Assembly (NCBI GenBank): GCA_040755195.1
Contig: JBFMBL010000002.1
Span: 1 to 64,000 of the forward strand
Length of the DNA stretch: 64,000 nucleotides
Reading direction: 5' to 3'
From: SURF-55 sp040755195
GTDB taxonomy: Bacteria; Bacillota; Desulfotomaculia; Desulfotomaculales; Ammonificaceae
Below, piece by piece: positions 34,979-42,053 of the stretch (within the stretch, counting starts at the first letter, position 1; every line of letters begins with the position of its first letter). The notes under the pieces were generated by a model. The model was not told where the DNA came from, made no database searches, and saw nothing but the letters and a program-made list of their open reading frames with translations. The position numbers and the translations under genes are program-made.

Positions 34979-35131
34979 ATGGCTAATCAAGAACGGTTTG
35001 CTGAAGAAGGAGAATGGTTCGACCTGACGCCTGCAGAGAAAAAGCTCATCGGGTGGAGCCTCGGGCTCGGGATCGCACTGCTGGGAATACTGGTCTGGAT
35101 CAGTTACACCGTTATCCCTGTCCAGCACTGA
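34979..35131 (+). CDS. Small acidic single-TM protein following YeiH-2
   Basis: A 50-residue ORF. ATG 34979 has AAGGAGGT at 7 nt. An acidic amphipathic head (EERF/FAEEGEWFDLTPAEKK region) precedes one helix (LGLGIALLGILVWISYTVI) and it ends VQH. It is the same kind of protein as the 38-residue ORF after YeiH-1. The terminator follows, so YeiH-2 and this ORF form a two-gene operon. Confidence 0.7.
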   Translation: MANQERFAEEGEWFDLTPAEKKLIGWSLGLGIALLGILVWISYTVIPVQH

Positions 35132-35151
35132 TAAACTATAGTGCGTATACG

Positions 35152-35184
35152 GTCCGCTGTCCTTGTGGCAGCGGACTTTTTTTA
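35152..35184 (+). terminator. Terminator of the YeiH-2 operon
   Basis: The 8-bp stem GTCCGCTG / CAGCGGAC has a 9-nt loop, followed by TTTTTTT. Confidence 0.9.
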
Positions 35185-35331
35185 TTAAAAGGACCTTTCC
35201 CATCCCCAGCAGAGCCGGATGCCTTCGGGGAAACCACGAAGAAGAAGTCGTGAAGGATAACTTAAAACCTGGGTCGGCTCCGGCTGGGATGGTATAATTA
35301 AGGATAGATTCGGCGCTACGGAGGAAAATCT

Positions 35332-35559
35332 ATGCAACCGCAAGATGTCCGGCGCTGGGCGGAAGGCCAACAGCGCGCAGAAAAAATAATCGCGGAAGAA
35401 CGGCGGCGCTGGCTGTTGCAGCTTGACCAGGAAAGCGCGCTCCGGACCTACCTCGACCTTGCCGCCGGAGTGGTATGGCCCGACCAGGATAAGCCCTCGC
35501 CGCTTCTAATAGCTATGCGCCAAGCCGTATCCCGCCTGGTGGAGAAGCAAAAAAGATGA
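35332..35559 (+). CDS. Small unknown protein, likely partner of a nucleotidyltransferase
   Basis: A 75-residue, charged, predominantly helical protein (MQPQDVRRWAEGQQRAEKII, WLLQLDQESALRTYLDLA). The ribosome site GGAGGAAAA precedes ATG 35332. Its stop is only 8 nt before the GTG of the broken nucleotidyltransferase gene, so they form a pair. This resembles toxin-antitoxin nucleotidyltransferase modules, with this protein as possible antitoxin or partner. I do not recognise a named family. An imperfect 20-bp inverted repeat lies upstream (35197-35291). Confidence 0.6.
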   Translation: MQPQDVRRWAEGQQRAEKIIAEERRRWLLQLDQESALRTYLDLAAGVVWPDQDKPSPLLIAMRQAVSRLVEKQKR

Positions 35560-35567
35560 CGGAATAG

Positions 35568-36137
35568 GTGCATCCTGCATTATTAGAGACGGCCATGTAA
35601 ATCGTTACTTTTCTCGAAGAGGAGCAAATTCCCTACGTCATCCTCGGGGGACTGGCGGTTCAATACTGGGGCGAACCGCGCCTGACCCGCGACGTGGATA
35701 TAACCGTTATGATTGCCAACGAAGAGAGTTTCTTGAAACGGACCGTAAAACGCTTCCAACCACGGTTTCCTGATGCGGTTGACTTTGCCCGCAAGTCGCG
35801 GGTGCTCCTTCTTACCGCCACTAACGGACGCCCCATAGATATATCCTTAGGGATTCCCGACTACGAATTGGAGGCTATGGCCCAGGACGCCATCGTTACT
35901 TGGCCGGGCGGCAAGGCTGTACGTTTAATCAGTTCCGAGGATCTGATTATTCATAAATGTGTGGCCGGACGCCCGCACGACCTCGAAGATGTGGAACGTA
36001 TTCTTGTCCGGCAGTAAGGTCAGGTGGATCTCAAGTATATCCGCCGCTGGCTGAGGGAAGTTGCGGCTGCGCTGCCGGAGCGCCGTATCCTGAGCCGCTT
36101 CGAGATCGCCCTGAGGCGGGCGCGCCAGCAGCGCTAA
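35568..36137 (+). pseudogene. Nucleotidyltransferase (AbiEii/MNT-like) with two in-frame TAA stops
   Basis: Read in one frame from GTG 35568 it encodes LLETAM-stop-IVTFLEEEQIPYVILGG, then GLAVQYWGEPRLTRDVDITV, a nucleotidyltransferase GG...D-x-D site, and SSEDLIIHKCVAGRPHDLEDV. A second stop follows ILVRQ, and the frame continues with VDLKYIRRWLREVAAALPE to a final TAA at 36135. The stops are TAA at 35598 and 36015. Each could come from a lysine or glutamate codon by one substitution. Probably a recently inactivated gene; a truncated product from an internal start would lack the nucleotide site. Confidence 0.8.
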
Positions 36138-36159
36138 GCCGAATAGAAAGCGAGAAACC

Positions 36160-36477
36160 ATGAAAAACAGCAGAAAAATCGGCCTCTTGGCCACCCTTAT
36201 TTTAGTAGTCGCTTTGCTCGCCGGGTTATGTTACCTGCTTTCCCCCTCCCCCACCCCCGAACTGGCGATCCGGAAGTACGTTTTTCTCCGGGGTCTTTCA
36301 CCGGTGGAAGCCTTCCATCTCTCCGTAAAGCGAGGCGATTACGTGGACCCTCGCTTAGGCCAGCAGTTCTTCGTGGAAGGCTTCCGCGCTCCCGGGACAG
36401 GGATGGCAATCCACTTTTTCTATCTCAAAAAGACGCCTGCGGGATGGTACGTCGACTCTGCTGGAACCGGCCCTTAA
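36160..36477 (+). CDS. Small exported/membrane-anchored protein, unknown
   Basis: A 105-residue protein. An N-terminal helix (IGLLATLILVVALLAGLCYLL) precedes a short extracytoplasmic domain (ELAIRKYVFLRGLSPVEAFH, VDPRLGQQFFVEGF). No family recognised. It is 13 nt before the zinc-ribbon gene on the same strand, so probably cotranscribed. Confidence 0.6.
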   Translation: MKNSRKIGLLATLILVVALLAGLCYLLSPSPTPELAIRKYVFLRGLSPVEAFHLSVKRGDYVDPRLGQQFFVEGFRAPGTGMAIHFFYLKKTPAGWYVDSAGTGP

Positions 36478-36490
36478 GGAGGTTTAACCG

Positions 36491-36856
36491 GTGGAATTAA
36501 AATATAACGCTACGCTGCTCGTCCAGATTCTGCACTTCTTTTTGATTATACTCCTCATTGGTTTGGTTATTTATTATTTCATGAAAAAGCGTGTCTGGAA
36601 CTGGAGCCGCGAATGGCGACTCACGGAACACCAGCAGGCGAAAGACCTGAGTACCTCGACAGACAGCGTCTGTCTGCGCTGCGGCGCGAAACTCGAACTC
36701 CTCGGCGTGGAAAAGTTCCGCTGCGGCGGCACTACCGGCGGCTGGAAGCTGATCTTCGGCGAATGGGCGGAGCTCGGCGAACAGATGATCCCCCTGGAGG
36801 TTTGGGCCTGCCCCCACTGCCGCAAGGCAGAATTCCGCGTTCCGGCGCAGGAATAG
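36491..36856 (+). CDS. Membrane-anchored zinc-ribbon protein
   Basis: A 121-residue protein. One N-terminal TM (ILHFFLIILLIGLVIYYFM) is followed by a zinc ribbon of two cysteine pairs, VCLRCGAKLELLG and ACPHCRKAEFRVP, with a GGWKLIFGEWAELGEQM linker. GTG 36491 follows AAGGAGGT at 9 nt. Function unknown. Its second half is duplicated as a fragment at 41138-41266. Confidence 0.65.
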   Translation: MELKYNATLLVQILHFFLIILLIGLVIYYFMKKRVWNWSREWRLTEHQQAKDLSTSTDSVCLRCGAKLELLGVEKFRCGGTTGGWKLIFGEWAELGEQMIPLEVWACPHCRKAEFRVPAQE

Positions 36857-36861
36857 GCCGG

Positions 36862-37079
36862 TGAACGGGAGAAAAACATCTACTATTCCCTGAACACAGC
36901 GGTTTTTCAGGAGGCGGTGGTCTGGTTCCTGCAGTTATAACAAATGCTGCAGAGTTGGATGCTTTTCAAGCCGCTGCTGATCCTGGGCCTTTACCTTTTG
37001 ATGCTGCTTGATTAATGCCGCTAACACCCTTGGTTGACCCGCGCCGGCAAAACTACACGCGCTTCGGGAGCACCTACTA
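36862..37079 (+). pseudogene. ArsR C-terminus + SdpI N-terminal remnant (cassette 1)
   Basis: The frame reads EREKNIYYSLNTAVFQEAVVWF, the ArsR C-terminus, then a stop. After a gap comes FKPLLILGLYLLMLL and, in another frame, LDPRRQNYTRFGSTY, matching the intact SdpI around LLPLLDPWRRNYARFGGVY. Both genes are dead. The remnant ends where the promoter of regulator 1 begins. Confidence 0.8.
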
Positions 37080-37133
37080 AAAAATCAAAAAAATCCTTTA
37101 CACTGTTTTTTTTGATATAATTACTTCCAATAT

Positions 37134-37235
37134 ATGTCGCAGTATTCCACAGACCAAGATGTCCTCCCAGAAATCAACCATCCTCAACAGCAACTTACAG
37201 CCAACCAAGAGAGAAAAGGTTTTATTTCGCCATAA
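37134..37235 (+). CDS. Upstream small ORF / leader peptide of regulator 1
   Basis: A 33-codon ORF beginning MSQYSTDQDVLPEINHPQQQ. Homologous ORFs precede regulators 2 and 3 and share TDQD and INHP. The ATG lies only 12 nt after a TATAAT box (37116-37121) and has no ribosome site, so the message would be almost leaderless. The upstream TTTACA box is only 13 nt from it, so the promoter is atypical. It stops 11 nt before the regulator start. It may be a leader peptide or conserved 5'-UTR RNA. Confidence 0.45.
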   Translation: MSQYSTDQDVLPEINHPQQQLTANQERKGFISP

Positions 37236-37246
37236 GGGGTGGGGTT

Positions 37247-38113
37247 ATGTCTGTTTTTCCAAAAGATCCGGGGCCGGCCGATTACGGCGCTTATCTCTGC
37301 TCTCGGGAGGAATTGGAAGACTCTTACGACCGCTGCCGTGCATTAAAGATACCGGTTGAACTCGATAGACCGCGGAAAACCCTCCCGAAAATTGCACTTG
37401 CGCCTCGACTGGCGGAGAATTTACTGCTTCTCACTGCCGTCGAACGTGTGATCACCCCGCATCATTACGCCGGACCGCAAAATGACCACATTTATATCCT
37501 GTGCGATCAGGAACTGGTAGCACTGAAGATATTCGCATCGCCAAAGGTTTTAGCCGCTGCCGAAGAGACCGGTGTCAGACCCGCTACAATCTTCACCGAA
37601 GAAAGTTGCGGCACCAACGCCCTGACCCTGGCGCGGGAACACGGACGGATTATAGCCATTAGAGGCGATCAGCATTACTGCAAGCTTTTCAAGGACTGGT
37701 GGTGCGTGGCCGGTCCGGTGAAAGATCCATTAGGCAACATTTTGGGCTACCTCGATATCTCGCTGAACGCCGAGAAGGAGCTTGTTTCTACCATAGCGCT
37801 TTTAAGAGCCTTAATCGCATCAATCGAGGATATGTTCTCACAGCTAAACTTTAACCATGTTGAACAAGAGGCCCACTTACCGCCTTCGTTGCCCCCGGAA
37901 ATAGGACAGGAACTTAGCCTGCGTCAACGAGAAATCCTGCAACTTTTATCTTCCGGACTGACTAATAAAGAGATTGCAGAAAAATGTTCTCTAAGCATAG
38001 ACACCGTCAAGACTCACTGCCGGAATATCTACCGGAAGGTTGGTGTTAAGAAACCGCGTGAGTTCCGCCGGAAAATCCGCAATCGTCTTCTAAGGCCCGA
38101 GACTCTTCTTTAA
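37247..38113 (+). CDS. GAF-LuxR transcription regulator 1
   Basis: A 288-residue protein. It begins FPKDPGPADYGAYLCSREEL; a GAF-like sensor covers roughly residues 50-190 (EESCGTNALTLAREHGR, WWCVAGPVKDPLGNILGYLD), resembling the sensor of AcoR-type activators. The C-terminus is a LuxR-type HTH (LSLRQREILQLLSSGLTNKE, SIDTVKTHCRNIYRKVGV). It is not a sigma-54 activator, since no AAA+ domain is present. Paralogues at 45110 and 51255 have the same flanks. A palindromic site and exported peptide gene follow. Confidence 0.85.
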   Translation: MSVFPKDPGPADYGAYLCSREELEDSYDRCRALKIPVELDRPRKTLPKIALAPRLAENLLLLTAVERVITPHHYAGPQNDHIYILCDQELVALKIFASPKVLAAAEETGVRPATIFTEESCGTNALTLAREHGRIIAIRGDQHYCKLFKDWWCVAGPVKDPLGNILGYLDISLNAEKELVSTIALLRALIASIEDMFSQLNFNHVEQEAHLPPSLPPEIGQELSLRQREILQLLSSGLTNKEIAEKCSLSIDTVKTHCRNIYRKVGVKKPREFRRKIRNRLLRPETLL

Positions 38114-38160
38114 CCAAACCCGTTTACTGTTTACGAACGAGGATGATCCGGTTATTGAGA

Positions 38161-38230
38161 ATCACCCTTCAAGGGGTATAAAAATACCACCTAAAGGGTG
38201 ATAGACAAACTGCTTAAATGGTTTTATCCT
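38161..38230 (+). promoter_or_regulatory. Operator/promoter 1 (palindrome + sigma-A-like boxes)
   Basis: The inner palindrome GGTATAAAAATACC is at 38175-38188. The outer arms ATCACCCTT (38161) and AAGGGTGAT (38194) are perfectly complementary. TAGACA (38202) and TATCCT (38225), 17 bp apart, look like -35/-10 boxes. Equivalent arrangements follow regulators 2 and 3. The palindrome sits just upstream of the -35, as expected for an activator site. Confidence 0.6.
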
Positions 38231-38375
38231 TACTTCCAGAATTGTATGCCGCTCATGCGGGTTAGCTAAGGCAAGTTATAGACAAGTATATTTCACGAAG
38301 CCAAGCTACACGCATATATTGTTTCGAGATAAGTAGGGGCTTTTTCCCAAAGCAGGCAGAAAATTTGCTTGTGAA

Positions 38376-38514
38376 AAAGAGAGAGCAAGGCGGCATCCCT
38401 CCGGTCAACCGTCTCGCAAATGGCGCACAGGGGGAAATCCGACCTCACCCTCGTTGTTATTATACAACCGAGGGATGGTGTTTTCAAGTGATGCCGCCTT
38501 CTCCGCTCTTGTTC
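38376..38514. repeat. Imperfect 139-bp inverted repeat in the 5' region of the peptide gene
   Basis: Outer arms AAGGCGGCATC (38388) and GATGCCGCCTT (38491) are complementary, with a purine-rich GAGAGAGC on one side and GCTCTT on the other. An inner hairpin pairs TCACCCTCGTTGT with ACAACCGAGGG. It lies in the presumed long leader (about 370 nt) of the Cys-rich precursor gene. It may be a MITE-like insertion or a structured leader RNA. No known riboswitch was recognised. Confidence 0.55.
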
Positions 38515-38610
38515 TATCTATGAGAGAGAGGGGGTGGAGATGGTTTCCGTATATTCATAACATCGGTTCTAATCGAAACCAAAAATCATTAAAGAGTGGA
38601 GGGTTATGTT

Positions 38611-39384
38611 ATGATATGGAAACGCAGTAAATGGCGTATGTGTGTGGCAGTAATATTATCCTTATTAATGTTACTCACACCAACATTAGCAGGATATGCG
38701 GCGTCTGAGTTTCTCGGACAAACGAACTCGCTAAGTTATCAAGAACTCAACGGGCCGGAGCTTGATCAGTTGGCGCAAAAAACCATTGACAATGAAGGCG
38801 TACAACGATTGGTTGAACATCTGGCAGGGAAAGAAGCTTACCTCGCAGGAAAAAGAGCTGCTAAATGGCAATTTGACGGCCATGAGGGAGATTTTGTGCT
38901 TCTTAACTACAAGGGTAAAGAAGATGTTCAAATCATTTTTGGTGAATCCGGCGGGAAGGTTAAGGTTGGCGCAGGGGTTTTTAAAGTCACAGATAAAAAA
39001 ATACAGATTGAAGCATACGATCTCGTTGATGGAAAGACTTATCACTCTTCAACAATTACCTTCTTGAAAGACGTTAATGGTAAGTTCGGCCAACCCTCAG
39101 TAAAATGGCATTCCAGCCCTCTCATGAAAAATCCTAAGACTATCGGTTCGCCACCGGATATTAGTGTGGCTGCCACTAATTGTGACATTTGTAAAAATAT
39201 TTGCTACTACATTTACGCTGGAGGTTGCGGTGTATCAAGTTATCTTGTCTGTAATGGCGCGTGTATCCCATTTGGTACTTGGACGTGCCCAATCATCTGT
39301 GGTATTGTATGGGGTATAATATGCCTATATGGAGGAGGCACCAGTTGCCCAACACTTTGCCAAATAGCCGGTTTTTGTCCCTAG
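38611..39384 (+). CDS. Exported Cys-rich precursor, halocin C8-like bacteriocin candidate
   Basis: A 257-residue protein. A signal peptide (CVAVILSLLMLLTPTLAGYA) is followed by a ~155-residue beta-rich domain and a Pro/Ala linker (SPPDISVAA). The last ~67 residues carry 12 cysteines at 191, 194, 198, 206, 214, 218, 226, 230, 238, 246, 250 and 256, among Gly and aliphatic residues. Known precedent: archaeal halocin C8 is made as a precursor whose N-terminal part is the immunity protein and whose C-terminal ~76 residues with ten Cys are the toxin. The match is architectural, not a sequence-search result. ATG 38611 is preferred over GTG 38596, which falls inside the ribosome site. A 13-bp hairpin and a VKOR-like thiol oxidase follow. 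Confidence 0.6.
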   Translation: MIWKRSKWRMCVAVILSLLMLLTPTLAGYAASEFLGQTNSLSYQELNGPELDQLAQKTIDNEGVQRLVEHLAGKEAYLAGKRAAKWQFDGHEGDFVLLNYKGKEDVQIIFGESGGKVKVGAGVFKVTDKKIQIEAYDLVDGKTYHSSTITFLKDVNGKFGQPSVKWHSSPLMKNPKTIGSPPDISVAATNCDICKNICYYIYAGGCGVSSYLVCNGACIPFGTWTCPIICGIVWGIICLYGGGTSCPTLCQIAGFCP

Positions 39385-39403
39385 TATCATTGTATCATTT
39401 AAT

Positions 39404-39436
39404 AATCGGTGGGGCCGAAATATGGCCCCACCGATT
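39404..39436 (+). terminator. Perfect 13-bp hairpin after the Cys-rich precursor gene
   Basis: AATCGGTGGGGCC and GGCCCCACCGATT flank a 7-nt loop, without a good T-tract. It lies between the precursor and the next co-directional genes. It may be a partial terminator or an mRNA stabiliser giving more precursor than downstream protein. Confidence 0.65.
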
Positions 39437-39465
39437 ACTTTAAGCGATAAAAAGGTGGCATATAT

Positions 39466-39852
39466 GTGATTGTAGACTTAATATTCTTTTTGTTATGCTT
39501 ACTGTTGGCATTCGTTCTTTTGTATCCCTTTTACCTTAAAGATCATAAGCCTGCACATTATAAAGGAATTTGGCGAGCGATTGGGATTGTATTCAGAAAT
39601 AGGTATGGGGTTATTTGGTTGACAAATTTTTACTTGGCGCTTAATGTGTCTCATGTAGCCGGTTATTTTACTAACAATAAGCTAATGAAGATCATGATAA
39701 TGCTTTTATACTTTTTACTTTTTACACCGGTATTTCTATGGTACCCCTTCCACTTAAAGTATAAAAGGCCGGAAAAGTATAAAGGTACTTGGAGGCGGAT
39801 AGGCGAGTGGCTTGGAAATCCAAGAGACGCATTTCAGGGTAGGGGAAAATAG
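39466..39852 (+). CDS. Membrane protein with internal repeat, tandem copy 1 (possible immunity)
   Basis: A 128-residue protein with several hydrophobic segments. It has two internal copies of one motif: LLYPFYLKDHKPAHYKGIWR near the N-terminus and WYPFHLKYKRPEKYKGTWRR near the C-terminus. The next gene is a homologue with the same two motifs, so the motif appears four times. Position after the Cys-rich precursor suggests immunity or processing, by inference only. GTG start with GGTGG upstream. Confidence 0.6.
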   Translation: MIVDLIFFLLCLLLAFVLLYPFYLKDHKPAHYKGIWRAIGIVFRNRYGVIWLTNFYLALNVSHVAGYFTNNKLMKIMIMLLYFLLFTPVFLWYPFHLKYKRPEKYKGTWRRIGEWLGNPRDAFQGRGK

Positions 39853-39854
39853 AT

Positions 39855-40238
39855 GTGATTGGACACTTAATATTCTTGTTAATAAGCTTACTTCTCGCAT
39901 CCGTTCTCCTGTATCCCTTTTACCTGAAAGATCATAAGTCTGCACGTTACAAGGGGGTCTGGCAAAAGATCGGAACCCTGTTTGGAAACAGGTACTGGGT
40001 TGTATGGTGGCTAAATTTCAACTTGGGGCTTGGTTTGTCTAACGTAGTCGATTCTTTTGCCTTCAAATATACTGGGCTGATAGCGGCACCTCTGTACGTT
40101 TTATTTTCTTCGCTAATATTCCTATGGTATCCTTTCAATTTAAAGGATAAAAAGCCGGAGAAGTACAAAGGCGTTTGGAAGCGTATCGGTGAATGGATAG
40201 GAGATCCGAGAGACGCATTTCCAAATCTGCGAAAATAA
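39855..40238 (+). CDS. Membrane protein with internal repeat, tandem copy 2
   Basis: A 127-residue paralogue of the preceding protein (LLYPFYLKDHKSARYKGVWQ and WYPFNLKDKKPEKYKGVWKR). It starts with GTG 2 nt after the previous stop, so translation is coupled. Tandem duplication of immunity or resistance genes is common, but the function here is not shown. Confidence 0.6.
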   Translation: MIGHLIFLLISLLLASVLLYPFYLKDHKSARYKGVWQKIGTLFGNRYWVVWWLNFNLGLGLSNVVDSFAFKYTGLIAAPLYVLFSSLIFLWYPFNLKDKKPEKYKGVWKRIGEWIGDPRDAFPNLRK

Positions 40239-40251
40239 AGAGGGTGAAAAT

Positions 40252-40671
40252 ATGGCGTTGATGGAACCACGAAGGTCCTTCCTGGTGCGTATAGCAAGTT
40301 TTCTTTCTTTGCTTAACATGCCATGGTTGGGATATATCGGCTGGCAAAGATCACAAGCCGGCGGTTGCCCCTCATGCCACTTGGTGCCCTTTCTCCCGAT
40401 AACCGATGTTGCGGTAGCCGTTGCAGGAATGATAGCTTCCGCGGTTTTAGCGGTCCTGTGCTACTTCGTTGTTTCAAAGAAAGGGTTTAGATATTTAACG
40501 CTACTCTATGCCGCTTTGTGTGCCGCCTTCGCATCTTTTCTTCAGATAAGCAACCTGCATGTAACCGGATCATTTTGTCCGCAATGCATAGTCGCATCTA
40601 TCGGCTTCTATTTGGTATTCGGACTTTTATTATATGAAATTATGATTAGCCCATTGTTTCTTCAGACTTAG
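40252..40671 (+). CDS. VKOR-like membrane thiol oxidase
   Basis: A 139-residue protein with about four TM helices. Cysteines C39 and C42 (GGCPSCH) lie in a loop after the first helix, and C109/C112 (FCPQC) form a CxxC at the start of the last helix. This is the layout of the vitamin K epoxide reductase family, which makes disulfides on exported proteins. Located 12 nt after the repeat-protein pair and within the Cys-rich-precursor operon, it is a plausible disulfide-forming partner. The Arg-rich N-terminus (EPRRSFLVRI) is unusual. Family assignment is by pattern. Confidence 0.6.
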   Translation: MALMEPRRSFLVRIASFLSLLNMPWLGYIGWQRSQAGGCPSCHLVPFLPITDVAVAVAGMIASAVLAVLCYFVVSKKGFRYLTLLYAALCAAFASFLQISNLHVTGSFCPQCIVASIGFYLVFGLLLYEIMISPLFLQT

Positions 40672-40701
40672 CCAACAAGTAGAACCTGCGAGGTTGATGC
40701 C

Positions 40702-41100
40702 ATGACAGGGCTGGAACCTATTATCCAGGGTTTAACAGGTATATTCTTTTTCGGTACAGGAGTGTACCTTCTGATTTCCAAACGATTGGAATCCGCAAAC
40801 CCTTTCGAAGATAGAATTAAAAAAGTTGGTGGCAGGTTTCTTATAGTTTTTGGAATATTCATAGCGCTATTGATGGTAATGTTGCCGCAGCCCAAAGCTT
40901 GGCAAATAGGAGAAACCGTGCTGCTCGCTGCAGGGGTTATTGGCAATCTTTTCTCCGGAGTTTATAATTTGGTTTACAGGCGAAGGGTCAGCATGGACGC
41001 AGGTACCAGAAAGGCTGCCAAAATAGTAGGCATTTTGCTTCTTATCTTGGCGGCATGGACAGGAATGATCTTTATCTTATCTGTTTCTTATCACGCGTAA
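40702..41100 (+). CDS. Unknown four-TM protein, paralogue of 63308-63643
   Basis: A 132-residue protein with about four membrane helices (IIQGLTGIFFFGTGVYLLI, FLIVFGIFIALLMVMLP). No family recognised. A shortened paralogue is at 63308-63643 and has the same KVSG/KVGG and PQPKAWQIGE-type block. Both are followed within about 25 nt by an ATG reading MK(R/K)FLLGL. Confidence 0.6.
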   Translation: MTGLEPIIQGLTGIFFFGTGVYLLISKRLESANPFEDRIKKVGGRFLIVFGIFIALLMVMLPQPKAWQIGETVLLAAGVIGNLFSGVYNLVYRRRVSMDAGTRKAAKIVGILLLILAAWTGMIFILSVSYHA

Positions 41101-41137
41101 TAGGAGGTTCTTTAATGAAAAGGTTTCTATTGGGTCT

Positions 41138-41266
41138 GGCACCAGCGGCGGTTGGAAGCTGATCTTCGGCGAATGGGCGGAACTCGGCGAACAGATGATT
41201 CCGCTGGAGGTTTGGGCCTGCCCCAACTGCCGCACCGTGGAGTTGCGGGTACCGGCGGAGAAGTGA
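41138..41266 (+). pseudogene. Zinc-ribbon gene fragment fused to a truncated MKRFLLGL start
   Basis: ATG 41115 opens a short ORF MKRFLLGLAPAAVGS. In another frame from 41138 the DNA encodes GGWKLIFGEWAELGEQM, then ACPNCRTVELRVPAEK, a copy of the C-terminal half of the zinc-ribbon protein at 36491-36856. Recombination joint, not a working gene. Confidence 0.75.
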
Positions 41267-41288
41267 ACCGCTTTTCGGGGGAACAGGA

Positions 41289-42053
41289 ATGATCAAAACA
41301 GAAAAACTCACCAAGCGCTTCGGCGGCGCCACCGCCGTGGACGGCCTTGACCTCGAGGTGGCACCAGGGGAAATTTTCGGCTTCCTGGGGCCGAACGGCG
41401 CTGGGAAAACCACCACCATCCGGATGCTCACCGGCCTCCTGCGCCCCACCGCCGGCCGGGCATTGATTTGCGGCCGCGACGTGTGGCAGGAGCCGGTCCG
41501 GGCGAAGATGCTCCTCGGCTATGTCCCCGACGAGCCCGTTTTCTACGAAAAACTCACCGGCTGGGAGTTCCTTTCCTTCATCGCCGACCTTTACCGGATC
41601 GAAGCAAGTGTCAAGCAGAAACGGATCGCGGAGCTTTTGCACCTCTTCGGCCTCGAAAAACATGCACGCGACCTTCTCCAATCCTACTCCCGGGGAATGC
41701 GGCAGAAGATCACCGTGGCTGCGGCGCTGGTGCACGAACCCCGTGTGCTTATTCTCGACGAACCCCTGGTGGGGCTGGACCCGCCGAGCGCCCGGATCCT
41801 GAAAGACCTGCTGCTTGCGCTTGCCGGCAGCGGCGTCACGGTCTTTATGGCCACCCACATCCTGGCAATTGCCGAAGAACTCTGCGGCCGGGTGGGGATT
41901 ATTAACCGGGGGCGGCTGATCGCCGTCGGCAGCCTGGAGGATCTGCGGCAGAAAGCTAAGGAGGCGGCGGCCTCGCTCGAGGAGATCTTTTTGCAACTGA
42001 CGAGCGAGGCGGCAGACGCGGCGGATTCCCCGGGCAAGGAGGCGGCTTCGTGA
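41289..42053 (+). CDS. ABC transporter ATP-binding protein
   Basis: A 254-residue ABC-2-type ATPase. Walker A is GPNGAGKTTTIRML, the signature is YSRGMRQKI and Walker B is VLILDEPLVGLDP, with H-loop MATHILAIAEEL. It pairs with the permease gene that overlaps its 3' end by 4 nt (GTGA). Such pairs export or exclude hydrophobic compounds or peptides; here they may serve as immunity or export for the neighbouring peptide system. Confidence 0.93.
   Translation: MIKTEKLTKRFGGATAVDGLDLEVAPGEIFGFLGPNGAGKTTTIRMLTGLLRPTAGRALICGRDVWQEPVRAKMLLGYVPDEPVFYEKLTGWEFLSFIADLYRIEASVKQKRIAELLHLFGLEKHARDLLQSYSRGMRQKITVAAALVHEPRVLILDEPLVGLDPPSARILKDLLLALAGSGVTVFMATHILAIAEELCGRVGIINRGRLIAVGSLEDLRQKAKEAAASLEEIFLQLTSEAADAADSPGKEAAS

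Noticed and set aside
35598..36017. Amber-like recoding (for example pyrrolysine) in the nucleotidyltransferase
   Set aside because: Both internal stops are TAA, which serves as a normal stop in several genes here; mutation is simpler.
37247..38113. Sigma-54 activator annotation for the GAF regulators
   Set aside because: The GAF part resembles AcoR-type proteins, but there is no AAA+ domain and the C-terminus is a LuxR-type HTH.
38376..38514. Possible riboswitch before the 12-Cys gene
   Set aside because: A GCACAGGG-like string recalls c-di-GMP aptamers, but the rest of that fold is not there. Kept only as an inverted repeat.
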